From assembly GCF_000264905.1 (NCBI RefSeq), contig NW_006763144.1, positions 1,630,888-1,694,887 on the forward strand: a stretch of 64,000 bases of DNA, written 5' to 3'. Below are positions 33,802 to 44,470 of this stretch, piece by piece. Under the pieces are notes generated by a model. It was given only the letters and a program-made list of their open reading frames with translations. It was not told the DNA's origin and did not search any database. This DNA comes from Stereum hirsutum FP-91666 SS1 (Eukaryota > Basidiomycota > Agaricomycetes > Russulales > Stereaceae). Within the stretch, counting starts at the first letter, position 1, and each line of letters opens with the position of its first letter. A program made the translations under genes and the position numbers.

Positions 33802-36800
33802 ATGTCTAAACTTCTTCTTGTGAAGAAAGGATGCCAGCATTGGAGAGTCATAGACGAGTCCCTTTGTCCTCCAGCTGGTGTGGTACATGATATCTCGATG
33901 TATCCGAGATATTATACTCCATTATGGTTTCCCGACCTCTTCCCTGAGGTATTTTCCGATACATCACTTTTTTGCCGATGGCTCGAGATCGAATTCAGCT
34001 CCGAATACCCTGGTTGGTTAGTGGAGGCTGGAATCGATGAAGTCATTGTACGTTCGTTGACCGGTTTATGTTCTCCATTTAGTGTTTCATTTTCAGAGAT
34101 TGCTTCTTCTTCTTTTTATCCGGAGAGGACAGTGAGATTGATGATACGTAACTCAGAATCAAGGGCTTGTTTTTCTCGTCGTGATCTGAATCCGGAGTGG
34201 CTTTGCTTTAGTGAAGAGCATTGGTTCGCGTCTTTACAAGCTGTAACAATTAAAGAGCTCAAGAGAGTTACCGCCGAACTGGGCTACACTCGGACAAGTC
34301 GCCGAGGGAGGTCAGAGCTTATTCGTGACATTATACGTAGTGCAAGGAGTCTCGCAGATACTGTGTTTTCCACGTCGGATGAGAACATGCGAGTCAGCTG
34401 TTTGATGTTGTCAAGACCTGCAGATGAAGAAACGGTATGCAGGGATATACTGTACTCTAGGTGCACCATGATACAATTTCTTTTCATGCGAGCGTTTGGT
34501 GCTGATGTCTCGGACAGATTGCGAGTACCGCCACGCACTATTTATTCACCAGAGGTGTCTTCCTCCGAAAGGGTTGAGCTACTGTCGGAACTTTTTGGTG
34601 ATGTCTCTTTCTCGAGTCAAGTGTCAGTAGTAAAGAAGTTGGGTAGAAGCACACTGTCGACTTGCCTCCGACGTATACATCCCAGTAAACTACCGCTCAG
34701 AACGCCTACCGATTCTCATTTGGAGAACACGGAGGCCATTGTACGTAGTCTTCGTGATACTTGTTGCGAGTACAGTATTCTTTCCAATACAGATATACAT
34801 GACTTGTTGTTGTGCTGGGATCCTAAGTTCAGGTTTGACGGTTTTCAGTCGAGAATTGAATGCATTAAGATGCTTCTCTCCTGTGAGTATGGTGTATCTG
34901 TTTTACAGAGTCTACTTCTCATTGGCCATGCACGAGTGCCAGTTCGGCCAAGGATAGATGAAGCTATGGTCGAATTTAGTGATGGCCAAGATGGTATTGA
35001 AACTTTGTCATCAGATTGGCCGGAGAAGGTTGATAAGGAAACAATACACGCATGCCTGAGGCAATACGTTCGTGGCATGAAATGGGAACAACCGCCTGTA
35101 TGTGCTGTCTGTGCTCGTATGAGTGATTCTTTGAAGTATTCTAGGCTTTGCTCTGTCGCAGAGGAGTTCCTGGAATTGCGCATGGACTTGCTCAAAGTGG
35201 AGGACTCCAACATGACTCGTATTATAGAAGAAAGTGGTGACAGTGTGTTCTGGGATTTTCCTGCCTTGTCTGGTTTGATGCTGGATCATCGTGGCGTTCA
35301 TAGAAATATGGACCCGGGTACGTTTGATTTGGACGTCTGCGATGAGTGCAGAAGGTCTCTGTTAAATGGTTCAATTCCGCGTTTGTCCTTACGGAACTGT
35401 TTGTATAGGGGACGACTTCCTGAAGAATTCAGAGATCTCACTTGGGTTGAGGAGATGGTATGTGCGAAGTATCTATCTACGGCAATAGTGACCCGTTTAG
35501 TAATGGGTCATGGCGAGTTCAAGGCTCGGAAGCTGCGAGGAAATACTTGTGCCCATGAGATGAACATCGTTGAAACAGCAAAGGCACTTCCACGGGCCCC
35601 AGTCGACGTTAACGGGATGCTCTCGGTGGTGTTTTTAGGTCCAGAGAATATTAGTGAAGGCAGACTACAGGAGATATTCTATGTCAGACGTGACAAAGTT
35701 TGGAAGTTTTTAATGTGGTTGAAAGACCATAATGAACTGTATGCTGATATTGCCATAGATGAGGACAATGTGAAACAATATCCTGAGTCTGGTACTCTCC
35801 CTGGATTGATCGACAGGGTTGTGCACTGTGAAACAAGTGCAGAACAGAGCAAGATTATATACGAGGAAGAGACAGCTGGATTGTCTGAACATGCGTCGTC
35901 GCTGATATTTGATCAAGGATCTGACGTACATAAAAACGATACTTTCCTTGAGAAGACGGGTGTGTCAGACGCAGAGATTCAGTCATTACCCGGTCGTGTA
36001 TCCGTAGCATCTGCTATGAGGAATCTTATTCCTCGTGATGGTAAGACACGCCCTGGAATGGTATTGAGGCATGGATCACTTGCGTTACCGGAGTACAATA
36101 ATCCTAATCTTTTCCCGGGAATGTACCCGACGTTGTTCCCGTATGGTATTGGAGGATTCGAAGTCGCTGGTCGCCCTAAAAAAGTAGGGTTTGCGAGTCA
36201 AGCTCATTATTATCTTGACCTCGCCGACCGTGAGTTTAGGTATCATTATTCCTTTATGTTCGTAGCACTGAACATCATTCAGAGACGTACTGGTCATTTA
36301 TACACGTCTTTTACGGTGAGCCGAGCGAACTTTGAGGAAGTTGCCAACACCTTCAATGGATTATCATCGGGTACCATTCAAAAGCTCGCAGACGTTATAG
36401 AAAAGGAAGGAAGACCGAAGAGTTTAACCGATCAGGAGCGAGCCGCATTGTTGATGCTGCGATACGTTAACACCATTGCTACCAAGGTTCCGGGCTCAGC
36501 AGCCTCGAAGACATTGTGCAGAAACGAAATTCGGAGCTACGTCGCAATGATGGGGGTGCCTCAAATATTTTTGACAGTAAACCCGTCGCCTCAGCATCAT
36601 CCTTTGTTCATGATGATGTGTGGAGACCAGACGGTGAACCTAAATGAACGTTATCCTGTACTCGCTTGCGGTCCAGAGAGAGCAAGGTGTCTTGCGGAAG
36701 ACCCTGTCGCGGCTTGTGACTTTTTTGAAAAATCCATACGCTGTCTCTTCGAACATTTATTCGGATGGGACTTTGCCAAAGGACGTTCTAAAAGACGAGG

Positions 36801-39800
36801 CGGAATTCTAGGACATTTGAAGGGATTTTATGGATCAACTGAGTACACGGAGAGAGGGGTCCTTCATGGTCACTTCCTACTTTGGTTCGAGGGTGGTCTA
36901 AATCCCTCCGACGTACATACGAAAATGAAGACCGACGATTCCTTCAAAGACAGGTTTTTTTCGTTTTTTGAGGATATCATTAAACACGACTTACCTGAAG
37001 TAGATGTGCCGCCGGGATTTAAGGTACACAGTTATAGGCCTGCGACAGAGTTGCCTCTTGCTCCTTTGCCTGCATTAGCTGCAGGGGAAAGTAGATCTCA
37101 AGAAACTATAGATCGATGGGAAGACAACTTCGCGACGGAGGTCAAGCTTTGTGGTGAAGCTCTGCAAAGACACTATTGTCGAGCTGTCTGTCATAAGTAT
37201 GGCAATCTGGAAAGATGTCGGTTTCGCTTTCCTCATGATATCGTGGATGTTTCGCACTTTGAAGTCGAAACGAACTCAGTGCAACTAGCTTGTAAAGATG
37301 CAACCGTGAATTACTATAACCCATACATGCTAGTGTATTGTCGCCACAATCATGACATTCGATGTATTATGTCAGGGAGGTCGGCGAAAGCAGCAATGTT
37401 TTATATCACGGACTATATAACAAAAATGAGTCTTCGTACCAGTCAGATGCTGTCTTTGATGTGCCAAGCGGTTATGACGTCGCCAAAGAAGGACGATGCG
37501 ACAGAATTGGAGAATGCGAAGACACTATTGCATAAATGTCTATCGCAGTTCAGTAAAAAGCAGCAGATACATGGGCAGCAGGCTGCCCGCTATCTCAGAG
37601 GGAAAGGTGACGCGATATCCTCTCATCGAACAATTCCTGTGATGTCCAATCTAGCTTTTTCATATGTGAGAAGCAAATATGCGAAGAGGCTGAATGCGGA
37701 CACTAAACACGGTGATTTGACTGACGAAAGCTCGGTATATTCAGACGATGTAGACGACGAATTGAATGAGTGCGGTGAGCCCGTGAATCCTGGCGTCCAT
37801 GCACCACTGGACAAGCAGGTCGGCGAAGATGTTGTACCTCTCATTGATGAGAGTAAGAAAACAGTCAGACCTGACACTACAGATGACATTTGTGAGCAAA
37901 TGAAAGTGAAGCTCACGGTGTCGGAGAGTGGATCTATAGTGAACGCTACTCAGCTTCATGATTATTTGTATCGGGATGATGCGTTGCATGACCTTTGTTT
38001 TATGGATTTTGTGTGTTACTTCAAAATTGAAAAGAAAATTGAACGTAGTGGGAAAGGGCGTAAGACTAGCAAACAGCGCTTCGCATTGAAATCTGCACAT
38101 CCGCTCTCCTCGTCCCACATGATCGCGGAGCGTTTTGTTCCCGGTGATGATTCTTCGATGAAAATATATTCCATCCCAAGGATCGTTGGTATGAGCATAC
38201 CAAGATCGTCTCATAATGAGACGTACTGGCTCTTCCTTCTATGCCACTTTGTACCGTTCAGTGACACTTTTGAACCACTTGGGGCTGATGATAATGTCGC
38301 AGACTTTATGAAGCGATATGTTTTTAAACCTCCTCATCGATCACTTGTGCAAAATTGGGAGGTAATCTACGAGTGTGAGGACGCTCGTGATGCGGATAGA
38401 CTTGCATCACAGGAGCGAAGTATGCAAGAGTCACGCAGGTTGCGAGATGGTCTTGTCGGAAGTACGCATGACGAAGACGATGACGGTGGCATCGAGTTAA
38501 CAGAGGACCCACGAAACTCAAACGTGGGAAAGGATTTGCACATATTGGATGTTGTCAGGAACCTTCGTTATGCGCGGTATCTGGACGCTTCCCAGGATTT
38601 GACACGGGATGATGTAGATGTTGACACGTATGGGGATGAACCTGTGCCCAGTAATTCTCTTAGTGACCGCTTGGCGACATGGGATAGTGAAATCAAGTCA
38701 CAACAAGGCCTGTTGGCGTCGGCAAGGGAGAACATCTTACACCATGACCAACAAGGACTGCAGGACTTCGGGTCCACAGAAATCGTAAAGGACATCTTAA
38801 GTGAAGTAGCTGTGGATGATTCTGAAAAGGAATCGCAGACGGTCTGCGAGGAAATGTCGGGATTTGATACAGGTCCTGTAGCGTTCTTGAATCCGTCGAG
38901 CAAGAGTGATCCATTGAAGGGACCTGTCGAGATGATAGAAGTGATCAGTAGAACTCATAACCTGAATGAGAAGCAGTCAGTAGCTTTCACTATAGCGGCT
39001 CGGGCTTGGTTCAAAGTGCATGAGAGACGGCATACTGCGGACAGTGACGGAATTGACGACGAGTCCGAGAAAATCGAACCTCTGCGGCTTCTTATGACGG
39101 GACCTGGCGGGACGGGCAAAAGTCATTCGATAAGGGCTCTTCGAGAATTTATGGAGTATTATGGTAGTGGCCACCGCTTACGATTACTAGCCCCAACCGG
39201 CTCCGCTGCATCCTTGATAGATGGCATGACGTGTCATAAAGGACTAGCATTGAAGGTCAAAAAAAAAAGGGACGAAATGAAAGATATTCCACGGACCTCC
39301 TTCAACGAGGGCTACGAGTTAGAAACCACCGTACAAAAGAAATCTGAGATGCGTCATGCTTGGAAGAACGTTGACGTTGTTCTGATCGATGAAGTATCGC
39401 TATTGAGCTTGCAAGCGTTGACTGAGATCGACCATGCTTTGAGAATGGCAAAAGAGAGACCGAATGAGTGGTTCGGGGGTATCATTGTGATCTTCTCAGG
39501 AGATTTCTGTCAATATCCTCCGGTCGGTGGAAACGCGTTGTTCACCTGTATCCGCTCCACAAGGGAAATAAGTTCAACAGAGCTGAAACGTAGGCTCGGA
39601 AGGCTAGCATGGAAAACGCTGAACGCTGTCGTCGAATTCACAGAGCAATTCCGCATGAAGTCAGATCCTGAATACGCTGCAGCAGTGAATAGACTGAGAA
39701 CGAGGACATGCACAGATGAAGATGTGGCATTATTCAATTCCCGTGTAATTCGGTCGGTAAATTGTCCAGACGGAGTCGATATGTCAGAGCCGGGCAACGA

Positions 39801-41724
39801 CACGGCGACGGTGATCGTTTCCACTAATGATCTTCGGGAAAGAATTAACGAGTACAAGGCCGAGACTATGTCAAGGCAATTAGGCCGGCCGTTGGTGCCA
39901 TGTGCTGCGTTGGACTTCATAGGGGATCGCGTTGTGCCTATCAACGAGAGGGGCGATTTCAGGAGAGATGTCCTCCGGTTAAGAACGGCTGGTCATTCTT
40001 CGGAGGGTGCCTTACCTGGAATGATGTCACTATTTGAGGGTATGCCTGTCATACTCCGGGGGAGAAACCTATCGGTAGAACTGCGTATAGCGAATGGCTC
40101 GCAGGGTAGTGTCTATAGGATAGAAACCGATAGAGATGAGTACGGATTGACTTATGCGAAGCTGGTACTAGTGCACTTCCCAGATAGTCCAATCGAACTT
40201 ACGGGTTTACCTAAAGGCGTATTTCCAATCAAACCTGTTAGTTGGTCGTTCAGTACATCACTGAAGTTGGATGGTGATAAATCTGTCAGATATAGAATCC
40301 GCCGGTATCAGTTACCAATACAGCCTGGCTATTGCGTGACAGGCCATTCTGCTCAAGGGAAAACGTTACCAAAGGTACTCTGTGATCTTCAGGAAGGGTC
40401 TTGGGCTTCATATGTCGCTGCTTCGAGGGCCAGATGTCGGTATGATCTTTTTCTCTTGAAGCCTGTAACGAAAAGCATGTTGAATAAGCGACTTCCTTAT
40501 AATCTTATGTCCGAGATGAAACGTTATTCCGCTATTGAGCATAATACACTGGTGCGATACGGACTGATCAAAGAATCGATCATTGACGTACCTGACGCTG
40601 AAGACCAACATTTTTGTCCACAATCAGGCACTTATGTCGGAACTTCAGCTTCCATGGTTTGGAACGTGGTTGGTCCCAAGCGATGTCTCGAACTAAGCCA
40701 CTCTGGCAAATCAGAAAGTGATCCTACGAGTTCGGCTATTGAAGAAACTGGCATGGCTGATGGTATGGTCCATCGATCATCCAAAAGAACAAAGGTTCGA
40801 AAGGAGCATGACAACGACGGTGTACATCTGGCATGTGGGGAATCTATACAAGGTTGCGTCTGGTCTGAACCAGATTGGTCATGTGCATACGACTGTATTT
40901 TCATGATAATATGGTGCGCATTTGAACAGTCCGATGCGACTTGGAAAAATAAATTTAGCCGGTATAATGTGATATTGACAAGACTCGATGAAGTATTTCG
41001 TCGACTGAATGGTTTGTATGCAAGGCCGAGTCAGACCCGTGCAAGGACAGTCAGTGACTCTCGTGACATCCTCCGAGAATACGTGTCAGCGGTGGATAGC
41101 AGGACTTTCCCGCGAAGAGGTAGAGTGCCAATTTCGGTGTCAGAGCTTTTCACAACGATTGTGTATTCTACACATTGGAACTGGGAGCTTCTTCCGCATT
41201 TTCCGTTAGATGTGGACACAAATCGAAGATATCGCCACGTCGGCGGGCGATTATGGCCCTATATTTATGACAGATCGGCTGATGTCAATGCGGATGTTTC
41301 GAAGAGGCATACTCATCAATGCTGGATTAACAGCTGTTGTAGACTAGGGAATGATTCTATTTGGGAACCAACGCACTCTTTAGAATGCTCCAGAACGGAC
41401 AACCTGAGATTCAAGATTAGAGAGGCGCCGCTTCTCCTCTGCTTAGAACATTCGTCAACAATGCGTGGCTCGGTTCTACCTGATCTGGAGCTCATGTTGC
41501 CCACGACGTCTGGTGTCGTCCGTTTCATACTATGTGGAATCATCTACATAGGAGGTGCGCATTTCACCGCTCGTATTCTTGTTGATGGCAAGGTATATTC
41601 GTTCGACAGTCAACGGATGAACGGGAAGTGCGAAGTGGAGGCAGAAATTGCTCAACAGGGATTAGTGTCAATGAATATGTTACGCGGCCGCGATGCGCAT
41701 ATGTTTCTGTATAGACACGTTTGA
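33802..41724 (+). CDS. Helitron Rep-helicase (HUH endonuclease + Pif1-like helicase), intact 2640 codons
   Basis: Single uninterrupted frame. In order: a SAP-like helix pair (about residues 143-180); Cys-rich elements (VCAVC..., VCDEC) and a DUF6570-type segment (about 505-610) with GRLPEEFRDLTWVEEMV; and the Helitron-like N-terminal region with LPEYNNPNLFPGMYPTLFPY (about 765). The HUH Rep centre GVLHGHFLLWF is near residue 1020, and its two-tyrosine helix FYITDYITKM near 1200. The superfamily 1 helicase (Pif1/RecD2-like) has Walker A GPGGTGKSHS (about 1768), Walker B VVLIDEVSLL (about 1860), GDFCQYPPVGG, EFTEQFR, TGHSAQGKT and YVAASRAR. The last 300 residues carry WSCAYDC (about 2357) and GGAHFTARILVDGKVYSFDS (about 2580). 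This Cys...His...Asp order resembles a papain-fold deubiquitinase and is inference only. The protein nicks and unwinds DNA for rolling-circle transposition. No stops, frameshifts or introns: potentially active. Confidence 0.95.
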   Translation: MSKLLLVKKGCQHWRVIDESLCPPAGVVHDISMYPRYYTPLWFPDLFPEVFSDTSLFCRWLEIEFSSEYPGWLVEAGIDEVIVRSLTGLCSPFSVSFSEIASSSFYPERTVRLMIRNSESRACFSRRDLNPEWLCFSEEHWFASLQAVTIKELKRVTAELGYTRTSRRGRSELIRDIIRSARSLADTVFSTSDENMRVSCLMLSRPADEETVCRDILYSRCTMIQFLFMRAFGADVSDRLRVPPRTIYSPEVSSSERVELLSELFGDVSFSSQVSVVKKLGRSTLSTCLRRIHPSKLPLRTPTDSHLENTEAIVRSLRDTCCEYSILSNTDIHDLLLCWDPKFRFDGFQSRIECIKMLLSCEYGVSVLQSLLLIGHARVPVRPRIDEAMVEFSDGQDGIETLSSDWPEKVDKETIHACLRQYVRGMKWEQPPVCAVCARMSDSLKYSRLCSVAEEFLELRMDLLKVEDSNMTRIIEESGDSVFWDFPALSGLMLDHRGVHRNMDPGTFDLDVCDECRRSLLNGSIPRLSLRNCLYRGRLPEEFRDLTWVEEMVCAKYLSTAIVTRLVMGHGEFKARKLRGNTCAHEMNIVETAKALPRAPVDVNGMLSVVFLGPENISEGRLQEIFYVRRDKVWKFLMWLKDHNELYADIAIDEDNVKQYPESGTLPGLIDRVVHCETSAEQSKIIYEEETAGLSEHASSLIFDQGSDVHKNDTFLEKTGVSDAEIQSLPGRVSVASAMRNLIPRDGKTRPGMVLRHGSLALPEYNNPNLFPGMYPTLFPYGIGGFEVAGRPKKVGFASQAHYYLDLADREFRYHYSFMFVALNIIQRRTGHLYTSFTVSRANFEEVANTFNGLSSGTIQKLADVIEKEGRPKSLTDQERAALLMLRYVNTIATKVPGSAASKTLCRNEIRSYVAMMGVPQIFLTVNPSPQHHPLFMMMCGDQTVNLNERYPVLACGPERARCLAEDPVAACDFFEKSIRCLFEHLFGWDFAKGRSKRRGGILGHLKGFYGSTEYTERGVLHGHFLLWFEGGLNPSDVHTKMKTDDSFKDRFFSFFEDIIKHDLPEVDVPPGFKVHSYRPATELPLAPLPALAAGESRSQETIDRWEDNFATEVKLCGEALQRHYCRAVCHKYGNLERCRFRFPHDIVDVSHFEVETNSVQLACKDATVNYYNPYMLVYCRHNHDIRCIMSGRSAKAAMFYITDYITKMSLRTSQMLSLMCQAVMTSPKKDDATELENAKTLLHKCLSQFSKKQQIHGQQAARYLRGKGDAISSHRTIPVMSNLAFSYVRSKYAKRLNADTKHGDLTDESSVYSDDVDDELNECGEPVNPGVHAPLDKQVGEDVVPLIDESKKTVRPDTTDDICEQMKVKLTVSESGSIVNATQLHDYLYRDDALHDLCFMDFVCYFKIEKKIERSGKGRKTSKQRFALKSAHPLSSSHMIAERFVPGDDSSMKIYSIPRIVGMSIPRSSHNETYWLFLLCHFVPFSDTFEPLGADDNVADFMKRYVFKPPHRSLVQNWEVIYECEDARDADRLASQERSMQESRRLRDGLVGSTHDEDDDGGIELTEDPRNSNVGKDLHILDVVRNLRYARYLDASQDLTRDDVDVDTYGDEPVPSNSLSDRLATWDSEIKSQQGLLASARENILHHDQQGLQDFGSTEIVKDILSEVAVDDSEKESQTVCEEMSGFDTGPVAFLNPSSKSDPLKGPVEMIEVISRTHNLNEKQSVAFTIAARAWFKVHERRHTADSDGIDDESEKIEPLRLLMTGPGGTGKSHSIRALREFMEYYGSGHRLRLLAPTGSAASLIDGMTCHKGLALKVKKKRDEMKDIPRTSFNEGYELETTVQKKSEMRHAWKNVDVVLIDEVSLLSLQALTEIDHALRMAKERPNEWFGGIIVIFSGDFCQYPPVGGNALFTCIRSTREISSTELKRRLGRLAWKTLNAVVEFTEQFRMKSDPEYAAAVNRLRTRTCTDEDVALFNSRVIRSVNCPDGVDMSEPGNDTATVIVSTNDLRERINEYKAETMSRQLGRPLVPCAALDFIGDRVVPINERGDFRRDVLRLRTAGHSSEGALPGMMSLFEGMPVILRGRNLSVELRIANGSQGSVYRIETDRDEYGLTYAKLVLVHFPDSPIELTGLPKGVFPIKPVSWSFSTSLKLDGDKSVRYRIRRYQLPIQPGYCVTGHSAQGKTLPKVLCDLQEGSWASYVAASRARCRYDLFLLKPVTKSMLNKRLPYNLMSEMKRYSAIEHNTLVRYGLIKESIIDVPDAEDQHFCPQSGTYVGTSASMVWNVVGPKRCLELSHSGKSESDPTSSAIEETGMADGMVHRSSKRTKVRKEHDNDGVHLACGESIQGCVWSEPDWSCAYDCIFMIIWCAFEQSDATWKNKFSRYNVILTRLDEVFRRLNGLYARPSQTRARTVSDSRDILREYVSAVDSRTFPRRGRVPISVSELFTTIVYSTHWNWELLPHFPLDVDTNRRYRHVGGRLWPYIYDRSADVNADVSKRHTHQCWINSCCRLGNDSIWEPTHSLECSRTDNLRFKIREAPLLLCLEHSSTMRGSVLPDLELMLPTTSGVVRFILCGIIYIGGAHFTARILVDGKVYSFDSQRMNGKCEVEAEIAQQGLVSMNMLRGRDAHMFLYRHV
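33802..41724 (+). mobile_element. Helitron transposon (coding core; termini not resolved)
   Basis: Only the coding core is delimited. Helitrons lack terminal inverted repeats and target-site duplications; they start with TC, end in CTRR after a small hairpin, and insert between A and T. I could not fix either end from this single copy. Candidate palindromes GTGTGCCACAC occur downstream at 42595-42605 and 42714-42724, the second followed by TAGG, but this is weak. If the right end lies beyond 43.6 kb, the HSP70 fragment would be internal cargo. Confidence 0.75.
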
Positions 41725-42779
41725 GTTAGAGCAATACCGTCCTCTAATTTGACGTGAATCGGTAGTCTGCGGACCACGTTGGTACATGCGGCGTGATGGT
41801 TAAAGATTCGTACAGTCGGTGTAAGACACGGAGGAGGAGAATCACCCTTGTATCTTCTTTTAATGTATCGAGCCTGGGGGGGGGATGTTTGGGCTGGTCA
41901 TCTTGAAGAGAGAGGGCGGTACGATTGTTGGCAGGGTAGACTAGAGGAGAGAATAGTGTCGACGGTCAGAGAAAATGTGGCGATGAAACGACAACGAGGA
42001 AGTTGTACTCCCGTTGTAGTATATAATGTACTCGAGAGGTCGTGTGCTACACCGAAGGCATAGCTCCATCTACCTTGCGTGATAATACCGTTTATCGTGT
42101 TGTAGGCGATCTGTAGTACGGATGATACGTACGTTGCATCGTTCTTCGAGTTCGGGATTCGGCACGTGCAAGCAAGGAACGAGGTTAGGGTTAGAATACT
42201 GACTTCAGCCTTCAGCGCGTCTCTTTCTTCTCTCTCTTCTTTCTCTTCTTTCATATCGCCCTCTCGTCCTTTTGTTCGACGACATAAGAGCCGCCGCGAT
42301 CTCTTCATTGCATTTTTTAAATTCTCCATTTGCTCTTTTTGTGTTCCGGCTCAACCGTCGTTATCTGAGCCCAACATCGAGGTTTGAGTGGCTCGCTTCA
42401 CCCTCTCGCTCACCTCATCGTACGACAAGTCTGTTGTTCAGAGTGATACCTCGACCACCTCGCTTGCTACATGGTATCCTATGTCCGCGTCATGGTGTTA
42501 GAGACACGTAGCGATCACTGCTTCTGACGGCTAAATGCTATGGGCTCAACACCCGCTGTTTGTGTGGGTGGTCAACAGTTTGATGGCGCCACCCGTGTGC
42601 CACACCGCTCTGTACATGTGCCTCTTGCGACAACAACAAAAAGGAAAGAAAATCTTTCTCTGGGGCATTCCCGCACACGCACTTCCTCTTGTCCCTGTTG
42701 CTGTCTGAATTCGGTGTGCCACACTAGGTTAAATAACGTGGCTCTTCTTCTGATGCTCCGAAGACTGGTCTTGACGGCT
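41725..42779. other. Region 3' of the Helitron ORF
   Basis: About 1 kb of T/C-rich sequence. A minus-strand frame of 143 codons (41898-42329) starts with a charged helical stretch, but I regard it as chance reading opposite a pyrimidine tract. The 11-bp palindrome GTGTGCCACAC occurs twice (42595 and 42714). It may contain the Helitron right terminus. Confidence 0.4.
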
Positions 42780-43620
42780 GTTCCTATCGCCAACGACCAA
42801 GGTCACCCGATGTCGCCATCATCCTGCTATTTCACTTACGATGATCAATGGTAAGGATATTTCTGTTCAGAACTCTCGGTATTTCATACTCTGATGAGAT
42901 GCTTCGTCAGTAGGATTAGTGACTCGGCGAAGAACGAATTCCACTCAAACACATAAAACACGGTGTTCGACGCTAAGCGTCTCATTGATCGCAAAATGGA
43001 CAAGCCTCAACCGAGACATCGAGCACTGGCCTTTCGATGTCATTGGAAAGGATGGGAAGCCGCCGGTTCAGTCCAATACCAGGGTTCCTCACGACTTCGT
43101 ACGCTTTATCCATGACTTACCTATCCTATCTTTCTGGCGTGGTTGCTAAGCCCATTTGTTAAGTGACTTTATACCCCCGGGAGATATCTCCGGAAGAAAG
43201 TCACCAACACCGTCGTCACCGCTGCAGCCTTCGCCTACGGTCTCGAGAAACAGGATAGTGAGTCCTAAATCATGCCCGTCGAGCAGGTCCTTAAGGATGC
43301 CAGTGCCAAGAAGGTGGATGTGGATGTCGTTCGTTCTTTACACCAACACGTTCAACATTTCAGCGGCTGATCTTTTGCTTCGCTTAGTCGTTCTTGTTGG
43401 TGGTGCGACTGGTATTTCGAACGTACAGCAGCTCTTCAAGGAGTCATTCGCCAACAAGTAGCCTACGTTGTCCGGAGTCTTCGAGATTGGCCATCCATCC
43501 AAGGACGAAATCGAGCGCGTGATCAAGGAAGCCCAAGAGTTCACATCCGAGGACGATGTTCATGGCCGCCGCGACGAAGTCATTGGATGTCGCTGCTGAC
43601 TTCTCCTGCTCTCCTGGCAG
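42780..43620 (+). pseudogene. Scrambled HSP70-family pseudogene
   Basis: Separated pieces match successive parts of HSP70/BiP chaperones in the correct order. IANDQGHPMSPSSCYFT matches the IANDQGNRTTPSY region. SDSAKNEFHSNT, a TAA stop, then NTVFDAKRLIDRK match the next block. NRDIEHWPFDVIGKDGKPP follows in another frame. YLRKKVTNTVV is joined directly to AAAFAYGLEKQ, a deletion of the ACID-box segment. VEQVLKDASAKKVDVDVV then VVLVGGATGISNVQQLFKES follow, and HPSKDEIERVIKEAQEFTSE comes from the C-terminal part. It has at least one in-frame stop, several frameshifts and large deletions; about 840 nt remain of an expected 1900. An intron-like stretch (42853-42912) between the first two pieces argues against a retrocopy. 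It cannot make a chaperone. Confidence 0.88.
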
Positions 43621-44470
43621 ACTCTTCGCTTTTTGCGGGTCTTGGCATTGACATGCTCGTTGGTCTCTCTGCACCTGCTGGTGTGTTACTCAGACACTGC
43701 GTCAGTTAGCTCGTTGCACTCCCGGTGTTTCCACAGCGTGCGTTGTACCCTTTGGGATGGCTCCTCTAAACCATAGCCTTGGGTTAGGGGTAAGTATCCG
43801 CATGTTTATTTTCTTTTGGTTCTGCCTCTCGTGAATATGGTTCTCGTTTCACATGTGGTTTTTTCACAGATCTCGTCTTCAACTCGATGACTTCCTGTAG
43901 ACAAAGTGATATATTTATTTGACTACATCACCACTCGGCAATGCTTGGAGATGAAAATGGTAGCCAACGGCAGCCAATCATTGAGCTGCGATCTTCATTT
44001 CCGACGGTTGCCGAGCACCAATCATGTTGAATCAATCCCAAATAGACGTATTTTTTTTTCTCTATGGGAAGTGATCCACTTTCGTTTTGGAAAACATATG
44101 CACCTGTATAGATATATCAGGTGGTAGGCCAGTCTCTCATCCTCTGGCACCTTTTACAATGGGTTTAATGGGCCATCCGGATGCCACAGTTCGCTTCATC
44201 CAGATCCGGATGACATATGCATATAAAGTTCCATTCAGTTATGACGATATGTACCAGATCCACACAAGATAAATACCTGTCCGTGTATCGCCAAAAGGAA
44301 AGGTATGCTTACGTTCTCCCCCCTGTAAATCTAGCCGTGATCATGGAAAGAACGTAACTACCTCCTGTTGCCAGGATATAAACCCTTCCCATCATTCAAA
44401 GCTGCCTCACACGTTCACTCGCTTTCCTCCTCCACAGAAAAAAAAAGAAAATTTATGTTACATCCACTTC
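43621..44470. other. Intergenic region after the HSP70 pseudogene
   Basis: No reliable gene. A short open frame at 43906-44127 has no motif. The segment just before 44471 is C/T-rich with an oligo-A run and reads like the promoter of the next gene. Confidence 0.4.

Noticed and set aside
41898..42329. 143-codon minus-strand frame beginning with a charged helix
   Set aside because: It lies opposite a pyrimidine-rich tract that naturally reads as Glu/Lys/Arg. No splice partners or family motifs.
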